Below are positions 33,407-44,649 of a DNA stretch of 64,000 nt, in pieces. The notes beneath the pieces were generated by a model. That model saw nothing but the letters and a program-made list of their open reading frames with translations. It was not told the DNA's origin and searched no databases. Position 1 is the first letter of the stretch. The number at the start of each line of letters is the position of its first letter. Origin of the DNA: Elymus sibiricus (taxonomy: Eukaryota > Streptophyta > Magnoliopsida > Poales > Poaceae); the NCBI GenBank assembly GCA_039707655.1, contig CM077665.1, positions 441,501,531 through 441,565,530 of the forward strand, read 5' to 3'. The position numbers were made by a program, and so were the translations under genes.

Positions 33407-33711
33407 TGCCTGCATATGTAATGATCCGCAAATTGTAGGAGAAATTGTATATACCAAATTGTATATATCTATGTATGTAAATGGTCGTCGTACGAGAAAT
33501 TCGATGATATATATATATGATCGGTTCTACGAGAAATTCTATTTATATATATATGCGCAACGTGTACAGTATGTAGTAGCGTAATATATGTTTGAAATGA
33601 AAAATAATTAAATGGAAAAGACAAAATTAAAAGGAAAAATAAACCATAATTAATTCATAAACCCCTAAAGGATTAAAAGGAAAAATAAACCAAAATTAAA
33701 AGAATTAAATA
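33407..33711. other. 3' region of CACTA before right palindromes
   Basis: AT-rich, with TATATATA runs near 33507 and 33542 and no ORF. Probably the 3' untranslated region of the Ulp1-like gene. Confidence 0.5.
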
Positions 33712-33920
33712 CTTTTAGGCCCGGTTGGATTTACCAACCGGGACTAAAGGTCCCCCAGCCCACGGCGCCGACAGGTGCCATGTGGTGGGCTTTTAGTGCC
33801 GGGCCGTGTTGAACCGGGACTAAGGGGGGGGGGCTTTAGTCCCCACCCTTTAGTGCCGGTTGGAGAACCGGGACTAAAGGCCCTTACGAACCGGCACAAA
33901 AGGTATGTTTTCTACTAGTG
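33712..33920 (-). repeat. Right subterminal palindromes and terminal inverted repeat of CACTA
   Basis: Palindromes at 33712-33749 and 33849-33879 (CTTTAGTGCCGG...CCGGGACTAAAG form), a degenerate copy near 33791-33823, then the right inverted repeat ending CTACTAGTG at 33920. TSD TTT follows. Confidence 0.9.
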
Positions 33921-33923
33921 TTT

Positions 33924-34553
33924 GTCCTTGAGTGACATCTCATGAGCAACAATCCTTCCAATCACTTCCGTAGGCTTGAGATCTTTGTAGTTTGGCATCA
34001 TTTGGATCAATGTGCATACGGTGTCATACTTTCCATCCAAGGCTCTAAGTATCTTCTTGATGATGAATTTGTCGTTCATTTCTTCGCTTCCTAAGCCGTC
34101 AATCTCATTGGTGATGAGAGCAAGCCTAGAGTACATTTCCGCAAATCCTTCACCATCCTTCATTTTGAACTTGTCAAGTTGAATTTGAAGCACATCCAAC
34201 TTAGATTCCCTGACGGATTCGGTACCTTCGTGCATATCAACCAAAGTATCCCAAATTTCCTTTGCATTCTCAAGATGGCTTATTTTGTTGAATTCTTCGG
34301 GGCATGGGCAGTTGAATAGAATGTCACATGCTTGAGCGTAATATTGCATCATCTTCAATTATTTTGCGGTCGCTTCACGATCCGGTTCCTTTCCATCGCC
34401 AAAGAATTCATCTTGCAAGCAAACACGAACAACAGCCCATATGACGGGGTTATGACCAAGAATATGCATTTTCATCTTGTGCTTCCAACTAGCAAAATTT
34501 GTACCGTCAAAATATGGACCTGTACGGTGATAATTTCCCTCACTAGACGCCAT
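33924..34553 (-). pseudogene. Gag N-terminal part of outer Copia
   Basis: Starts at the ATG at 34553, 40 bp after the PBS. It contains a Copia gag (UBN2-like) domain: YFDGTNFASWKHKMK, AKEIWDTLVDMHEG and FKMKDGEGFAEMYSRL. A TAA at 34359-34361 breaks the frame after codon 64, and the same frame then continues to the CACTA insertion. The rest is at 19435-20985; together the gag would be about 730 residues, long for Copia. Its sequence is unlike the gag of the inner Copia although their LTRs are related. Confidence 0.85.
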
Positions 34554-34592
34554 ACTCTCCTTGGTTGTGAGACCAATGCAATGGAGACCACG

Positions 34593-34604
34593 GCTCTGAT
34601 ACCA
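34593..34604 (-). promoter_or_regulatory. PBS of outer Copia (initiator tRNA-Met type)
   Basis: TGGTATCAGAGC on the minus strand, the usual plant Copia site complementary to initiator tRNA-Met, two bases from the LTR edge at 34607. Confidence 0.9.
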
Positions 34605-34930
34605 TTTGTAGGGATCGAAAGTAGGTCTAGAGGGGGGGGGGTGATTAGACTACTTGACCGAATAAGAACCTAAGCTTTTCCCAAGTTAATTGGTTGGCAG
34701 ATTTTAGCAATTCTAGCATATCAAGTTCACCCTACACATGCATGTCTAGGAGTATTGCAGCGGAAAGTAAAGACAAGCATATGTAAGAGGATAAGGGTAG
34801 GAAGATCAAACACAATTTGGAGACACGAAGATTTTTCCCGTGGTTCTGATAGGTGGTGCTATCATACGTCCATGTTTATGGAGTCTTGAACCCACGGAGG
34901 GTAATGGTCGCGAGAGTCCACGGAGGGCTC

Positions 34931-36463
34931 TGAAAGCACAACATGCTCCCTTGGTGGTTTTGATAATTCATGACAACATACATTGTCTCTTGGACTAATA
35001 CTTTTACCTAGTGTATTTCAGATAAAGTCCACAGAGAGGGTTGGCAAAAGGATTGTGGAGATTGTGGAAATACCCCAATATGCAAGGAAATGGATTGGCA
35101 AAGCTTCAAGCAAGAGGACTCTACATTTTACATTTGTGAGAAATCACTTTGAGTCCATAGGAAAGCATATACTATTAAAAGGGGGTAAGGTTTTGTTGGT
35201 GAACAAAATGCTCATACGTGCACAAGTGATAGTCACCAAAAACACCCACAAGCTCTTCCACAAAAGTCTGTCCATAGCCAAATATTCAAAATCGGTGCAA
35301 CCAACACTTTCCACTCGGTGCCACCGATTCCCAAACTCAGACAGACTCAGCCAAACCCTAGCCACTACGGTGCAACCGATTCTGCTTCGGTGCCACCGAG
35401 TTTAGGTTGCCAACTTTCTGTTACGCAAATTCACAATATCGGTACCACCGAGATTGTTGGATCGGCATCACCGAGAATGGCAATCTGACCGTTGGTCACC
35501 TTATTGGTGCAACCAAGTTTCCTATATCGGTCTCACCGAGATTCAAAGTTGCCACCTTTTGGTCACTTCGGTACCACCGAGATTAACACATCGGTGTCAC
35601 CGAGTTGGTCATTTTGTGTGTAACGGTTGGATTTTTGGGGATGCCTATATATACCCCTTCACCACCACCCACTCGAAAGAGAAGCACTCATAACTATTCC
35701 ATACTTGCCCCATCCAGTTTTCTGAGAGAGAGCTACCTACCCTTGTGTTGAGGTCAAGATCATCCACTCCAACCATATGGATCTTGATTTCTAGCCTCCC
35801 CAAGTTGCTTTCCACCAATCCCATCTCTTACACCAAGCCAAATCTGTGAGAGAGTGATTGTGTGTTGAGGAGTCTATCATCTTGAAGCACAAGAGCAAGG
35901 AGTTCATCGTCATTACCGAGCCTATTACCTTTTGGAGGGTGGTGCCTCCTAGATTGGTTAGGTGTCGCTTGGGAGCCTCCTACTTCGTGTTGTGGAGTTG
36001 AACCAAGAAGTTTGTAAGGGCAAGGAGATCGCCTACTTCGTGAAGATCTACCCATAGTGAGGCTAGTCCTTCGTGGACGGAAGCCGTTATGGAATAGTCA
36101 AGGTTGCTACTTCGTGGACCCTTATGGGTGGAGCCCTCCGTGGACTCTCGCGACCATTACCCTCCATGGGTTGAAGACTCCATAAACGTGGACGTACGAT
36201 AGCACCACCTATCGGAACCACGGGAAAAATCTTTGCGTCTCCAATTGCGTTTGATCTTCCTATCTCTACTCTTTACTTCATGTGCAATGTCTTTACTTTC
36301 CGCTGCCATATTTGTTGACATGCATGTGTAGGGCCGTTAGACTTACTAGATTTGCTAAAATTGTTAAAATCTGCCAACCAATTAACTTGGGAAAAGGTTA
36401 GGTTTTAAATTCCTGCTAGTAGTCTATTCACCCCCCTCTAGACACTCTTCTAGTGATCCCTCA
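34931..36463 (+). repeat. 5' LTR of inner Copia
   Basis: 1533 bp, starts TGAAAGCACAACATGCTCCC and ends GTGATCCCTCA. It contains an array of 13-bp palindromes (35292-35603) and a TATATATA box at 35646-35653, then a long R/U5 region. Confidence 0.95.
35292..35653 (+). promoter_or_regulatory. Copia U3: array of TCGGTNNCACCGA palindromes followed by TATA box
   Basis: Ten sites of the 13-bp palindromic form TCGGT(G/A/C)NCACCGA (some with one or two changes) at about 35292, 35315, 35367, 35387, 35439, 35462, 35504, 35527, 35568 and 35591, ending 43 bp before TATATATA (35646-35653). The same array and TATA occur in the right LTR (about 42824-43137, TATA 43190-43197). The position suggests activator binding sites; the factor is unknown. 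Confidence 0.7.
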
Positions 36464-36465
36464 AT

Positions 36466-36477
36466 TGGTATCAGAGC
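36466..36477 (+). promoter_or_regulatory. PBS of inner Copia
   Basis: TGGTATCAGAGC, complementary to initiator tRNA-Met, two bases after the LTR. Confidence 0.95.
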
Positions 36478-36517
36478 TTTGGTCTCCATTGCTTCGGTTT
36501 AATCACCGAGGAGGAAG

Positions 36518-37186
36518 ATGGATGTGTCTAGTATAGGGAGTTTGAGTTGTAGAGTGCCTATTCTTGACGGAGAGTACTATAGTCAATGGAAAATCTTGAT
36601 GCTTGAGCTGTTTAATGAATTTCAATTGAGCGAGTATGTTAAGAGCCCCTATGTACCTCCCATTGATCCTTTGCATCCCACACACGAAGAGGAAGTTGAT
36701 ATGCTATACAATCTTAGAACTGTTAATCTCATTGTTAGAGCATTGCCTAGGAATGTGCTTAATCAAATGAAGAATTTTGTATGTGCTTACACTTTGTGGA
36801 ATGACTTGGAGAAATGATATCCAAGTTATTCACTAAGTAATCTTGATGAAATTCTTCATAAAACTATTGCCTTCCACAAAATGACGCCTAGTGATCCCAA
36901 GTTTGATGATTATCTATTTGAGCTTAGAGACCTCATGCGTGCTAAGGGAGATGTCACTACTATCAACAACATCATTGTAGAAGCCATTTGCATTCATAAA
37001 CTCGAACATTGTCATGATCACAACCCTAACGAATCTCTTGTTCTTTATGACGAGGATTTCCCACTTGATGATGACAATGTGGAACATGGCTACTATGATG
37101 AAGATGAGCTGTTCGACATCGAGTATGAGAAGATCGTGAAGAATCTAAGTCTCATGGCAAACTTCAAGGATTACATGTCCGGATGA
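36518..37186 (+). pseudogene. Gag of inner Copia
   Basis: ATG at 36518, then a Copia gag domain (YYSQWKILMLELFNEFQL, AYTLWNDLEK). A TGA at 36815-36817 interrupts it; the frame continues (FHKMTPSDPKFDDYLFELRD) through an acidic stretch to a TGA at 37184-37186, directly followed in frame by protease. There is no CCHC zinc knuckle between gag and protease, where one is expected, so that part may be deleted. Confidence 0.8.
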
Positions 37187-38965
37187 AAAGAGTGGATTCT
37201 CGATAGCGGATGTACCGATCATATGACCGGAGATAGAGAAATGTTTGAAGAGATCACACCAAACCATGGACCGCGAAGGTACGTAACATTTGGAGACAAC
37301 TCCAAGGGTAAGGTACTTGGTCTTGGTAAGGTGGACATATCCCATGATAGCTCTATTCAAAATGTTATGCTTGTTGAATCTCTTGGATACAATCTTCTTT
37401 CCGTATCTAGACTTGCCGACTTTGGTTTTAATGTGCTATTCACGAAAGTAGATTGCCAAGTGTTTTGTCAAGATAATCATAAAATGGTCTTTACCGGTTT
37501 CCGTAGAGGTGATCTATACATTGTAGAGTTCACTAAGAGATCCAAACCTCGTACTTGTCTTATTGCAAAATCTTCTAAAGGTTGGCTTTGGCATAGGAGA
37601 TTAGGACATGTTGGCATGCGAAATCTAGACACGCTTATCAAAGGTGATCATATACTTGGTGTTAAAGATGTTATCTTTGACAAAGATAGACTTTGTAGTG
37701 CTTGTCAAGCTGGAAAGCAAGTAGGTGGAAGTCATCCCGTTAAGAATATCATGACTACTAGGAGACCACTTGAGTTTCTTCACATGGATCTTTTTGGTCC
37801 CAATGCTTACAAGAGTCTCGGTGGAAATTCCTATGGTCTAGTTATAGTTGATGATTTTTCCACATTTACGTGGGTATTCTTTCTTGATGATAAGTCGCAG
37901 GTTCAAAAGATCTTCAAGAACTTCGTTCGCAAAGCGTAAAATCAGTTTGAAGTGAAGATCAAGAAGGTTCAGAGCGATAACGGATCGGAGTTCAAGAACA
38001 CCCATGTGGATACCTTTCTTGACGAAGAAGGTGTCTCACATGAGTTCTCGGCCACGTACACACCTCAACAAAATGGAGTTGTTGAGAGGAAGAACCGGAC
38101 GCTTATTGAGATGGCAAGAACGATGCTTGACGAATACAAGACGCCAAGACACTTTTGGGCAGAAGCCGTTGAAACAGCATGTCATGCCACAAACCGACTT
38201 TACTTGCACAAGCTTCTCGGTAAAACGGCATATGAGCTACTCACCGGTAACAAACCCCAAGTTGGATACTTTCGGGTATTCGGCTCAAAGTGCTACATTC
38301 TTGATAAGCATCGTCGAACTAAATTTGCTCCTAAATCTCATGAAGGATTCCTACTTGGTTACGGATCGAACTCTCACACTTACCGTGTCTACAACAACTT
38401 CACTCGAAAAGTTGAAGAGACGGTAGATGTGAAGTTTGATGAGTCTAATGGTTCGCAAGTCGAACAACTGCCAAATGATGTAGGTGATAAGGACCCTTCG
38501 GAAGCTATCCAAGACTTGTCCATTGGCAAGATTCGTCCCATGGAGGTGAAGGAAAGTACTTCATCAACTCAGGTGGAAGCCCCTACTTCACGTCAAGGTG
38601 AACCACAACATGACATGGAAGCATCCACAAGCGGTACACGACAAGATGATGAAGAGGAGGAAGTGCATCATGAAGATCCACCACAACCTCCTTCACCACC
38701 ACCTCAAGGAAACGACACCTTCAACAACAACGAAGATGAAGGAGATGATGATGAAGAAGAAGCTCCACCATCCAACAATCGGAAGCTGACCCGAGTTCGA
38801 GCACAAGTGACCAAGAACCATCCCCTAAACCAAATCTTTGGTGATATACAAACAGGGAGAATCACTCGCTCTAAAACTCGCCTAGCTAACTTTTGTGAGC
38901 ATTATTCTTTCATCTCTAGCATTGAGCCCTTGAAGGTAGAACAAGCCCTTGAAGATGCTGATTGA
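37187..38965 (+). pseudogene. Protease and integrase of inner Copia
   Basis: In frame with gag. Aspartic protease begins with WILDSGCTDHMTG (active Asp-Ser-Gly). A GAG-preintegrase zinc region follows (WLWHRRLGHVGMRNLD, CSACQAGK), then the rve core with D in LHMDLFGP, D in SDNGSEF and E in NGVVERKNRTL. A TAA at 37937-37939 (probably CAA in an intact copy) splits the core between the first and second catalytic Asp. The C-terminus is acidic and Pro-rich and ends at a TGA at 38963-38965. It would process the polyprotein and insert cDNA. Confidence 0.88.
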
Positions 38966-40461
38966 GTGAACGCGATGCATGAAGAGCTTCACAACTTCGA
39001 GAGGAACGAGGTATGGACACTCGTAGAGAAGCCCAAGGATGAGCAAAACGTCATCGGAAAAAATGGGTGTTTCGGAACAAGCAAGACGAAGACGGTCAAG
39101 TCGTACGGAACAAGGCTCGTCTCGTAGCCCAAGGATATACGCAAGTCGAAGGTATGGACTACGGTGAGACCTACGCCCCCGTCGCTAGACTTGAAGCTAT
39201 TCGCATTCTTCTTGCCTATGCTAATCACCATGATATCATGCTTTATCAAATGGACATTAAAAGTGCCTTTTTAAATGGTGAGATTGAAGAAGAAGTCTAT
39301 GTTAAGCAACCACCTGGTTTTGTGAATCCTAAGAAACCTAATCATGTTTACAAGCTTCGTAAAGCCCTTTATGGTCTTAAGCAAGCCCCTCGTGCTTGGT
39401 ACAAATGCTTAACGAAGTTTCTCATTGAAAAAGGTTTTGAAATTGGTAAAATTGACGCAACTTTGTTCACTAAGAGAGTTAATGGTGAATTATTTGTGTG
39501 CCAAATCTATGTGGATGATATTATCTTTGGATCTACTAACCCACAATTTAGTGAAAGATTTGGAAGGTTGATGTCCGAGAAGTATGAGATGTCAATGATG
39601 TGTGAGCTGAAATTCTTTCTTGGTTTGCAAATCAAGCAAACGAAAGAAGGAACTTTCATCTCTCAAACTAAGTATACTAAGGACTTGATCAAGAAGTTCA
39701 ACATGCAAGAGTGCAAAGGTATGAAAACTCCCATGCCTACTAGCGGACATGTTGATCTTACCAAGGAGGATGAACCGGTTGATCAAAAAGTTTGTCGATC
39801 TATGATTGGTTCATTGCTATATCTATGTGCCTCTCGTCCTAACATTATGCTTAGTGTTTGCATGTGTGCTAGATATCAAGCTGCACCTAAAGAGTGTCAT
39901 CTTTTGGCCGTGAAACGTATTGTGAGATATTTGATACAAACACCAAACTTTGGCATTTGGTATCCCAAGGGATCTTATTTTAATCTTGTTGGCTATTCCG
40001 ACTCGGACTATGCCGGTGACAAGGTTGATAGAAAATCCACCTCGGGTACTTGTCAATTTCTTGGTAGATCTCTTGTGTCTTGGTCCTCCAAGAAACAAAA
40101 CTCGGTATCTCTATCTACTGTCGAAGCTGAGTATATTGCCGCTGGATCTTGTTGTGCACAATTGTTATGGATGACACAAACGCTTAAGGATTATGGAATC
40201 CATGTTAGAAATGTTCGATTACTTTGTGAAAATGAAAGTGCTATTAAAATTGGTCATAATCCTGTGCAACATTCTCGAACTAAGCATATTCAAGTTAGAC
40301 ATCATTTTATTCGTGATCATGTTGCCAAAGGTGATATTGATCTTAAACATGTTCGCACTAACAAGCAATTGGCCGATATCTTTACCAAGCCACTTGATGA
40401 GAAAACATTTTGTTACTTGAGGAGTGAGTTGACCATCATTGATGCTTCAAACTTGAGCTAG
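38966..40461 (+). pseudogene. Reverse transcriptase and RNase H of inner Copia
   Basis: The first 31 codons (38966-39058) lead into a one-base loss in an A-run (39058-39063); from 39067 a 464-codon frame is open to 40461. RT motifs: [12 protein letters not shown] (first Asp), [11 protein letters not shown] (YVDD) and [14 protein letters not shown], all intact. RNase [27 protein letters not shown] and the ADIFTKPL ending typical of Copia. Only the A-run shift and the TGA just before separate it from integrase. Confidence 0.9.
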
Positions 40462-42463
40462 ACTCACTAGGTTGCATGCAAGGGCATGAGCTTTATTGAT
40501 ATTTCCATGCACTCCTAACATGTTATCTTATGCCATGGAATTCTATGCTCCCTTGTATTGCATCTGACCTTTTGTAGGTACTTGGAAGATTTTCATTCCA
40601 CAAGATTGCCATATCCTCAAATCATAAGCAATCTTGTCATGACCAAGTATCCACAACCTCTCTTGGTGATGGAAGGAAGAAGACAACTCAACCATATCCT
40701 TGACATATACTTGATGTGATCATACTTCCTAAATCTCTATTAGTATTATGTCAAATGGATATATCTATTGTTCTTCCTTGCATGACTAACCTATGTAGGT
40801 GACAAGTGAACTCAAACAAGAAGGATTGCTCCCAACTCAAGATGACCTTCATCAACCTCGAGCATCCTCAAAAAGTTCACCTACAAGCCACGTCATCAAC
40901 ATCACTCAAAGGTATGTACTCGTATCCTTGAAAAGGCTTTACTCCAAGTCATGAGCTAAAGCAACTCAAGTGATATGAAGACATTAAAATGCTTAATCGA
41001 AAAATGGTAACCCCATTTTGAGCTTAACGTAGAGTATGACCTATGATCAAGTATTCTTGCTTGTCTCCTAAGTCAATATACTCTAATATAGGTGACCTAG
41101 TCACCGCCCATCATCTAGTTAAGTATTTTGGATGGTTCATTCTCTATTTTGGAAGATTTCTTGGAACCACTAAAATCTTCTCTAGTTGATATCTTTTTGT
41201 AAAAACTTTTGCATTCAAATTGAAAAATTCTCTTTTGACACCTTGAAAACAGAAACTTGGCCCCTTATGTTTTAGCTGTTTTAGCCTCGGAGCCGCCGAT
41301 ACATATATCTCGGTTCTACCGAATCTGTAGATAAGATGCACCACAAAATCTCGGTACCATCGATTTATTTGTCCCGGAGTCACAGATTTGTTTTCTTTTC
41401 TTATCTGTGTTCTTTTGCAAATCTATGTTTCTTTTGCAATCTTACAAGTGATGATTCTGTTACTTCGATGATCCCTTTTTTAAAAAAAAATTATTCGGGG
41501 GAGAATAACAAAGCTAAACTTAGGGGGAGAAATTATTTACTCAAGGATCCCTAACTCAAAGGGAAATAAATTATTTTCAATGATTCCCTCAGTTTTTCTT
41601 TCTATGAACCCTACATTCAATGACCCTTGTTCTCAAGGATCCCTTCTCAGTCAATGATCCCTGTATCTATTCCTGTGTTTGACCTTTTTGGAAATTAATG
41701 CCAAAGGGGGAGAATAACAAAGCTTCATGCTAAAGGGAGATACATGCGTATGCAAAGGGGGAGATATGATCAAGGGGGAGAGCAAATATCAATGTTTATA
41801 CTCATACAAACAATGTGAGGATACCAAAGTAGGGGGAGAAAAATATATTTGGAGAAATTGTGTTTGTTTTGTGATCATCTTAGTTGTTTCTCACCCTATG
41901 CAATCCCAATATCTACATGCTGAGATTCAGGGGGAGAGGATGATTTAATATTTTCATATCTAAGGGGAGAAAGTTCTAAATGTTCTTGGAGACATATCAA
42001 TCTTAAGAAATACTATCTTCTATATGTTCTCCATATCTTGGTAACTTTGAGTTCTATTGCCTTGTTGATTGGTAGAATACTCTTGTGTTTCCTAACATTG
42101 TTTTCTCAAGTGTATTTCTACTACAAGAATGCTCAAGAACTCAAGGTAAGTATATGCATCATATCTTTGGTCAAGATGATCTGTTGCTTCTTGCACATAT
42201 TGTTTGCAAGAGTGAAGTCTTGAACAAGGATACATCTCATTCATATATATTTGATGCATATAGCCAAGATACACATGACTTCTTATATCCCTTCCACTAT
42301 ATGTGTGTCCATGCATTCCAAAACAACTATCTTTTAAAGGAATCACACATTTAGGGGGAGCAAATCCAAGTCATGTGTCTCTCAAAGTCTTCATCATATC
42401 CATGCATATCTTTATTTGAAGCTTTGATTGTATGTTGTCATCAATTACCAAAAAGGGGGAGAT
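40462..42463 (+). other. Long post-pol region with repeated PPT-like motifs
   Basis: Two kb with no protein similarity. From 41499 to the 3' LTR about eleven copies of a purine motif (A/T)AGGGGGAGA occur, including near 41499, 41521, 41706, 41757, 41775, 41831, 41930, 41964 and 42354; the last (42451-42463) abuts the LTR and is the true PPT. Multiplied PPT-like sites are a known trait of the SIRE/Maximus lineage. Confidence 0.8.
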
Positions 42464-44000
42464 TGAAAGCACAACATGCTCCCTTGGTGGTTTTGATAAT
42501 TCATGACAACATACATTGTCTCTTGGACTAATACTTTTACCTAGTGTATTTCAGATAAAGTCCACAGAGAGGGTTGTAAAAAGGATTGTGGAGATTGTGG
42601 AAATACCCCAAGATGCAAGGAAATGGATTGGCAAAGCTTCAAGCAAGAGGACTCTACATTTTACATTTGTGAGAAATCACTTTGAGTCCATAGGAAAGCC
42701 AATACTATTAAAAGGGGGTAAGGTTTTGTTGGTGAACAAAATGCTCCTACGTGCACAAGTGATAGTCACCAAAAACACACACAAGCTCTTCCACAAAAGT
42801 CTGTCCATAGCCAAATATTCAAAATCGGTGCAACCAACACTTTCCACTCGGTGCCACCGATTCCCAAACTCAGACAGACTCAGCCAAACCCTAGCCACTT
42901 CGGTGCAACCGATTCTGCTTCGGTGCCACCGAGTTTAGGTTGCCAACTTTCTGTTACGCAAATTCACAATATCGGTACCACCGAGATTGTTGGATCGGCG
43001 TCACCGAGAATAGCAATCTGACCGTTGGTCACCTAATCGGTGCAACCTAGTTTCCTATATCGGTCTCACCGAGATTCAAAAGTTGCCACCTTTTGGTCAC
43101 TTCGGTACCACCGAGATTAATACATCGGTGTCACTGAGTTGGTCATTTTGTGTGTAACGGTTGGATTTTTGGGGATGCCTATATATACCCCTTCACCACC
43201 ACCCACTCGAAAGAGAAGCACTCAGAACTATTCCATATTTGCCCCATCCAGTTTTCTGAGAGAGAGCTACCTACCCTTGTGTTGAGGTCAAGATCATCCA
43301 CTCCAACCATATGGATCTTGATTTCTAGCCTCGCCAAGTTGCTTTCCACAAATCCCATCTCTTCCACCAAGCCAAATCTGTGAGAGAGTGATTGTGTGTT
43401 GAGGAGTCTATCATCTTGAAGCACAAGAGCAAGGAGTTCATCGTCATTACCGAGCCTATTACCTTTTGGAGGATGGTGCCTCCTAGATTGGTTAGGTGTC
43501 GCTTGGGAGCCTCCTACTTCGTGTTGTGGAGTTGAACCAAGAAGTTTGTAAGGGCAAGGAGATCGCCTACTTCGTGAAGATCTACCCATAGTGAGGTTAG
43601 TCCTTCGTGGACGGAAGCCGTTATGGAATAGTCAAGGTTGCTACTTCGTGGACCCTTATGGGTGGAGCCCTCCGTGGACTCTCGCGACCGTTACCCTTCG
43701 TGGGTTGAAGACTCCATAAACGTGGACGTACGATAGCACCACCTATTGGAACCACGGGAAAAATCTTTGCGTCTCCAATTGCGTTTGATCTTCCTATCTC
43801 TACTCTTTACTTCATGTGCAATGTCTTTACTTTCCGCTGCCATATTTGTTGACATGCATGTGTAGGGCTGTTAGACTTACTAGATTTGCTAAAATTGTTA
43901 AAATCTTCCAACCAATTAACTTGGGAAAAGGTTAGGTTTTAAATTCTGCTAGTAGTCTATTCACCCCCCCCCCTCTAGACACTCTTCTAGTGATCCCTCA
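42464..44000 (+). repeat. 3' LTR of inner Copia
   Basis: 1537 bp, partner of 34931-36463, ending GTGATCCCTCA before TSD GGCTC at 44001-44005. TATA at 43190-43197. Confidence 0.95.
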
Positions 44001-44649
44001 GGCTCCACCCATAAGGGTCCACGAAGTAGCAACCTCGACTATTCCATAACGGCTTCCGTCCATGAAGGACTAGCCTCACTATGGGTAGATCTTCACGAAG
44101 TAGGCGATCTCCTTGCCCTTACAAACTTCTTGGTTCAACTCCACAACACGAAGTAGGAGGCTCCCAAGCGACACCTAACCAATCTAGGAGGCACCACCCT
44201 CCAAAAGGTAATAGATGCGATAGTAACGATGAACTCCTTGCTCTTTTGTTTCAAATGATAGTATCCTCAACACTCAATCACTCTCTCACATATTTGGCTT
44301 GGGTAGAAGAGATTGATTGGATGGAAAGCAACTTGGGGAGGCTAGAAATCAAGATCCATATGGTTGGAGTGGATGATCTTGACCTCAACATAAGGGTAGG
44401 TGATTCTCTCTCAGAAATTTTGATATGGGAAGTGTGGGTCTGTTTTGAGTGCTTCTCTTACGAGTGGGATGTGGTGGAGGGGTATATATAGGCATCTCCA
44501 AAAATCCAACCATTACAACATTATTGTCCAACTCGGTGAAACCGAAGTGAGAACTCGGTTGCACCGACTAGTGCAAAATGTGGCAACGTTGACATTTTCG
44601 GTGAGACCGATATAGAATTCTTGGTGGAACCGATATGAGTGGCCGAGGG

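Larger units (their letters stand above)
20986..33920 (+). mobile_element. CACTA (En/Spm) DNA transposon with tnp2, Ulp1-like gene and cargo
   Basis: A 12.9-kb element bounded by inverted terminal repeats CACTAGTAGAAAACA and a 3-bp TSD TTT (20983-20985, 33921-33923), inserted in the outer Copia gag. Excising it restores the gag frame exactly. Contents in order: left subterminal palindromes, a small two-exon gene, tnp2 transposase, a 337-bp tandem array, a Pol III-type promoter on the minus strand, an internal palindrome cluster with TATA, a large hairpin with a SNF2-like fragment, a Ulp1-like gene and right subterminal palindromes. Both protein genes are broken, so this copy is probably immobile unless helped in trans. 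Confidence 0.95.
34931..44000 (+). mobile_element. Inner full-length Ty1/Copia element (Maximus/SIRE-like)
   Basis: 9070 bp on the plus strand, LTRs 34931-36463 and 42464-44000, TSD GGCTC (34926-34930, 44001-44005), PBS at 36466-36477 and PPT AAAAAGGGGGAGAT before 42464. Order gag, protease, integrase, RT, RNase H is Copia-type. It inserted in the opposite orientation into an LTR of a related element. About 30 substitutions over 1.53 kb of LTR (near 2%) by eye suggest an age of roughly 0.7-0.8 Myr. The polyprotein is broken at several sites, so it is defective. Confidence 0.95.

Noticed and set aside
20986..33920. Two adjacent CACTA elements meeting near 27300
   Set aside because: No CACTA-type terminus or 3-bp duplication is visible there, and the outer ends share one TSD; fusion in the past remains possible and is listed as a finding.
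35292..35603. Spaced short repeats as a CRISPR-like array
   Set aside because: Units are degenerate palindromes with irregular spacing in a plant LTR; there are no cas genes and the context is eukaryotic.
44006..44649. An independent repeat with palindromes between the inner Copia and the solo LTR
   Set aside because: It matches the reverse complement of the middle of the Copia LTR and completes the outer LTR when joined with the other two pieces.
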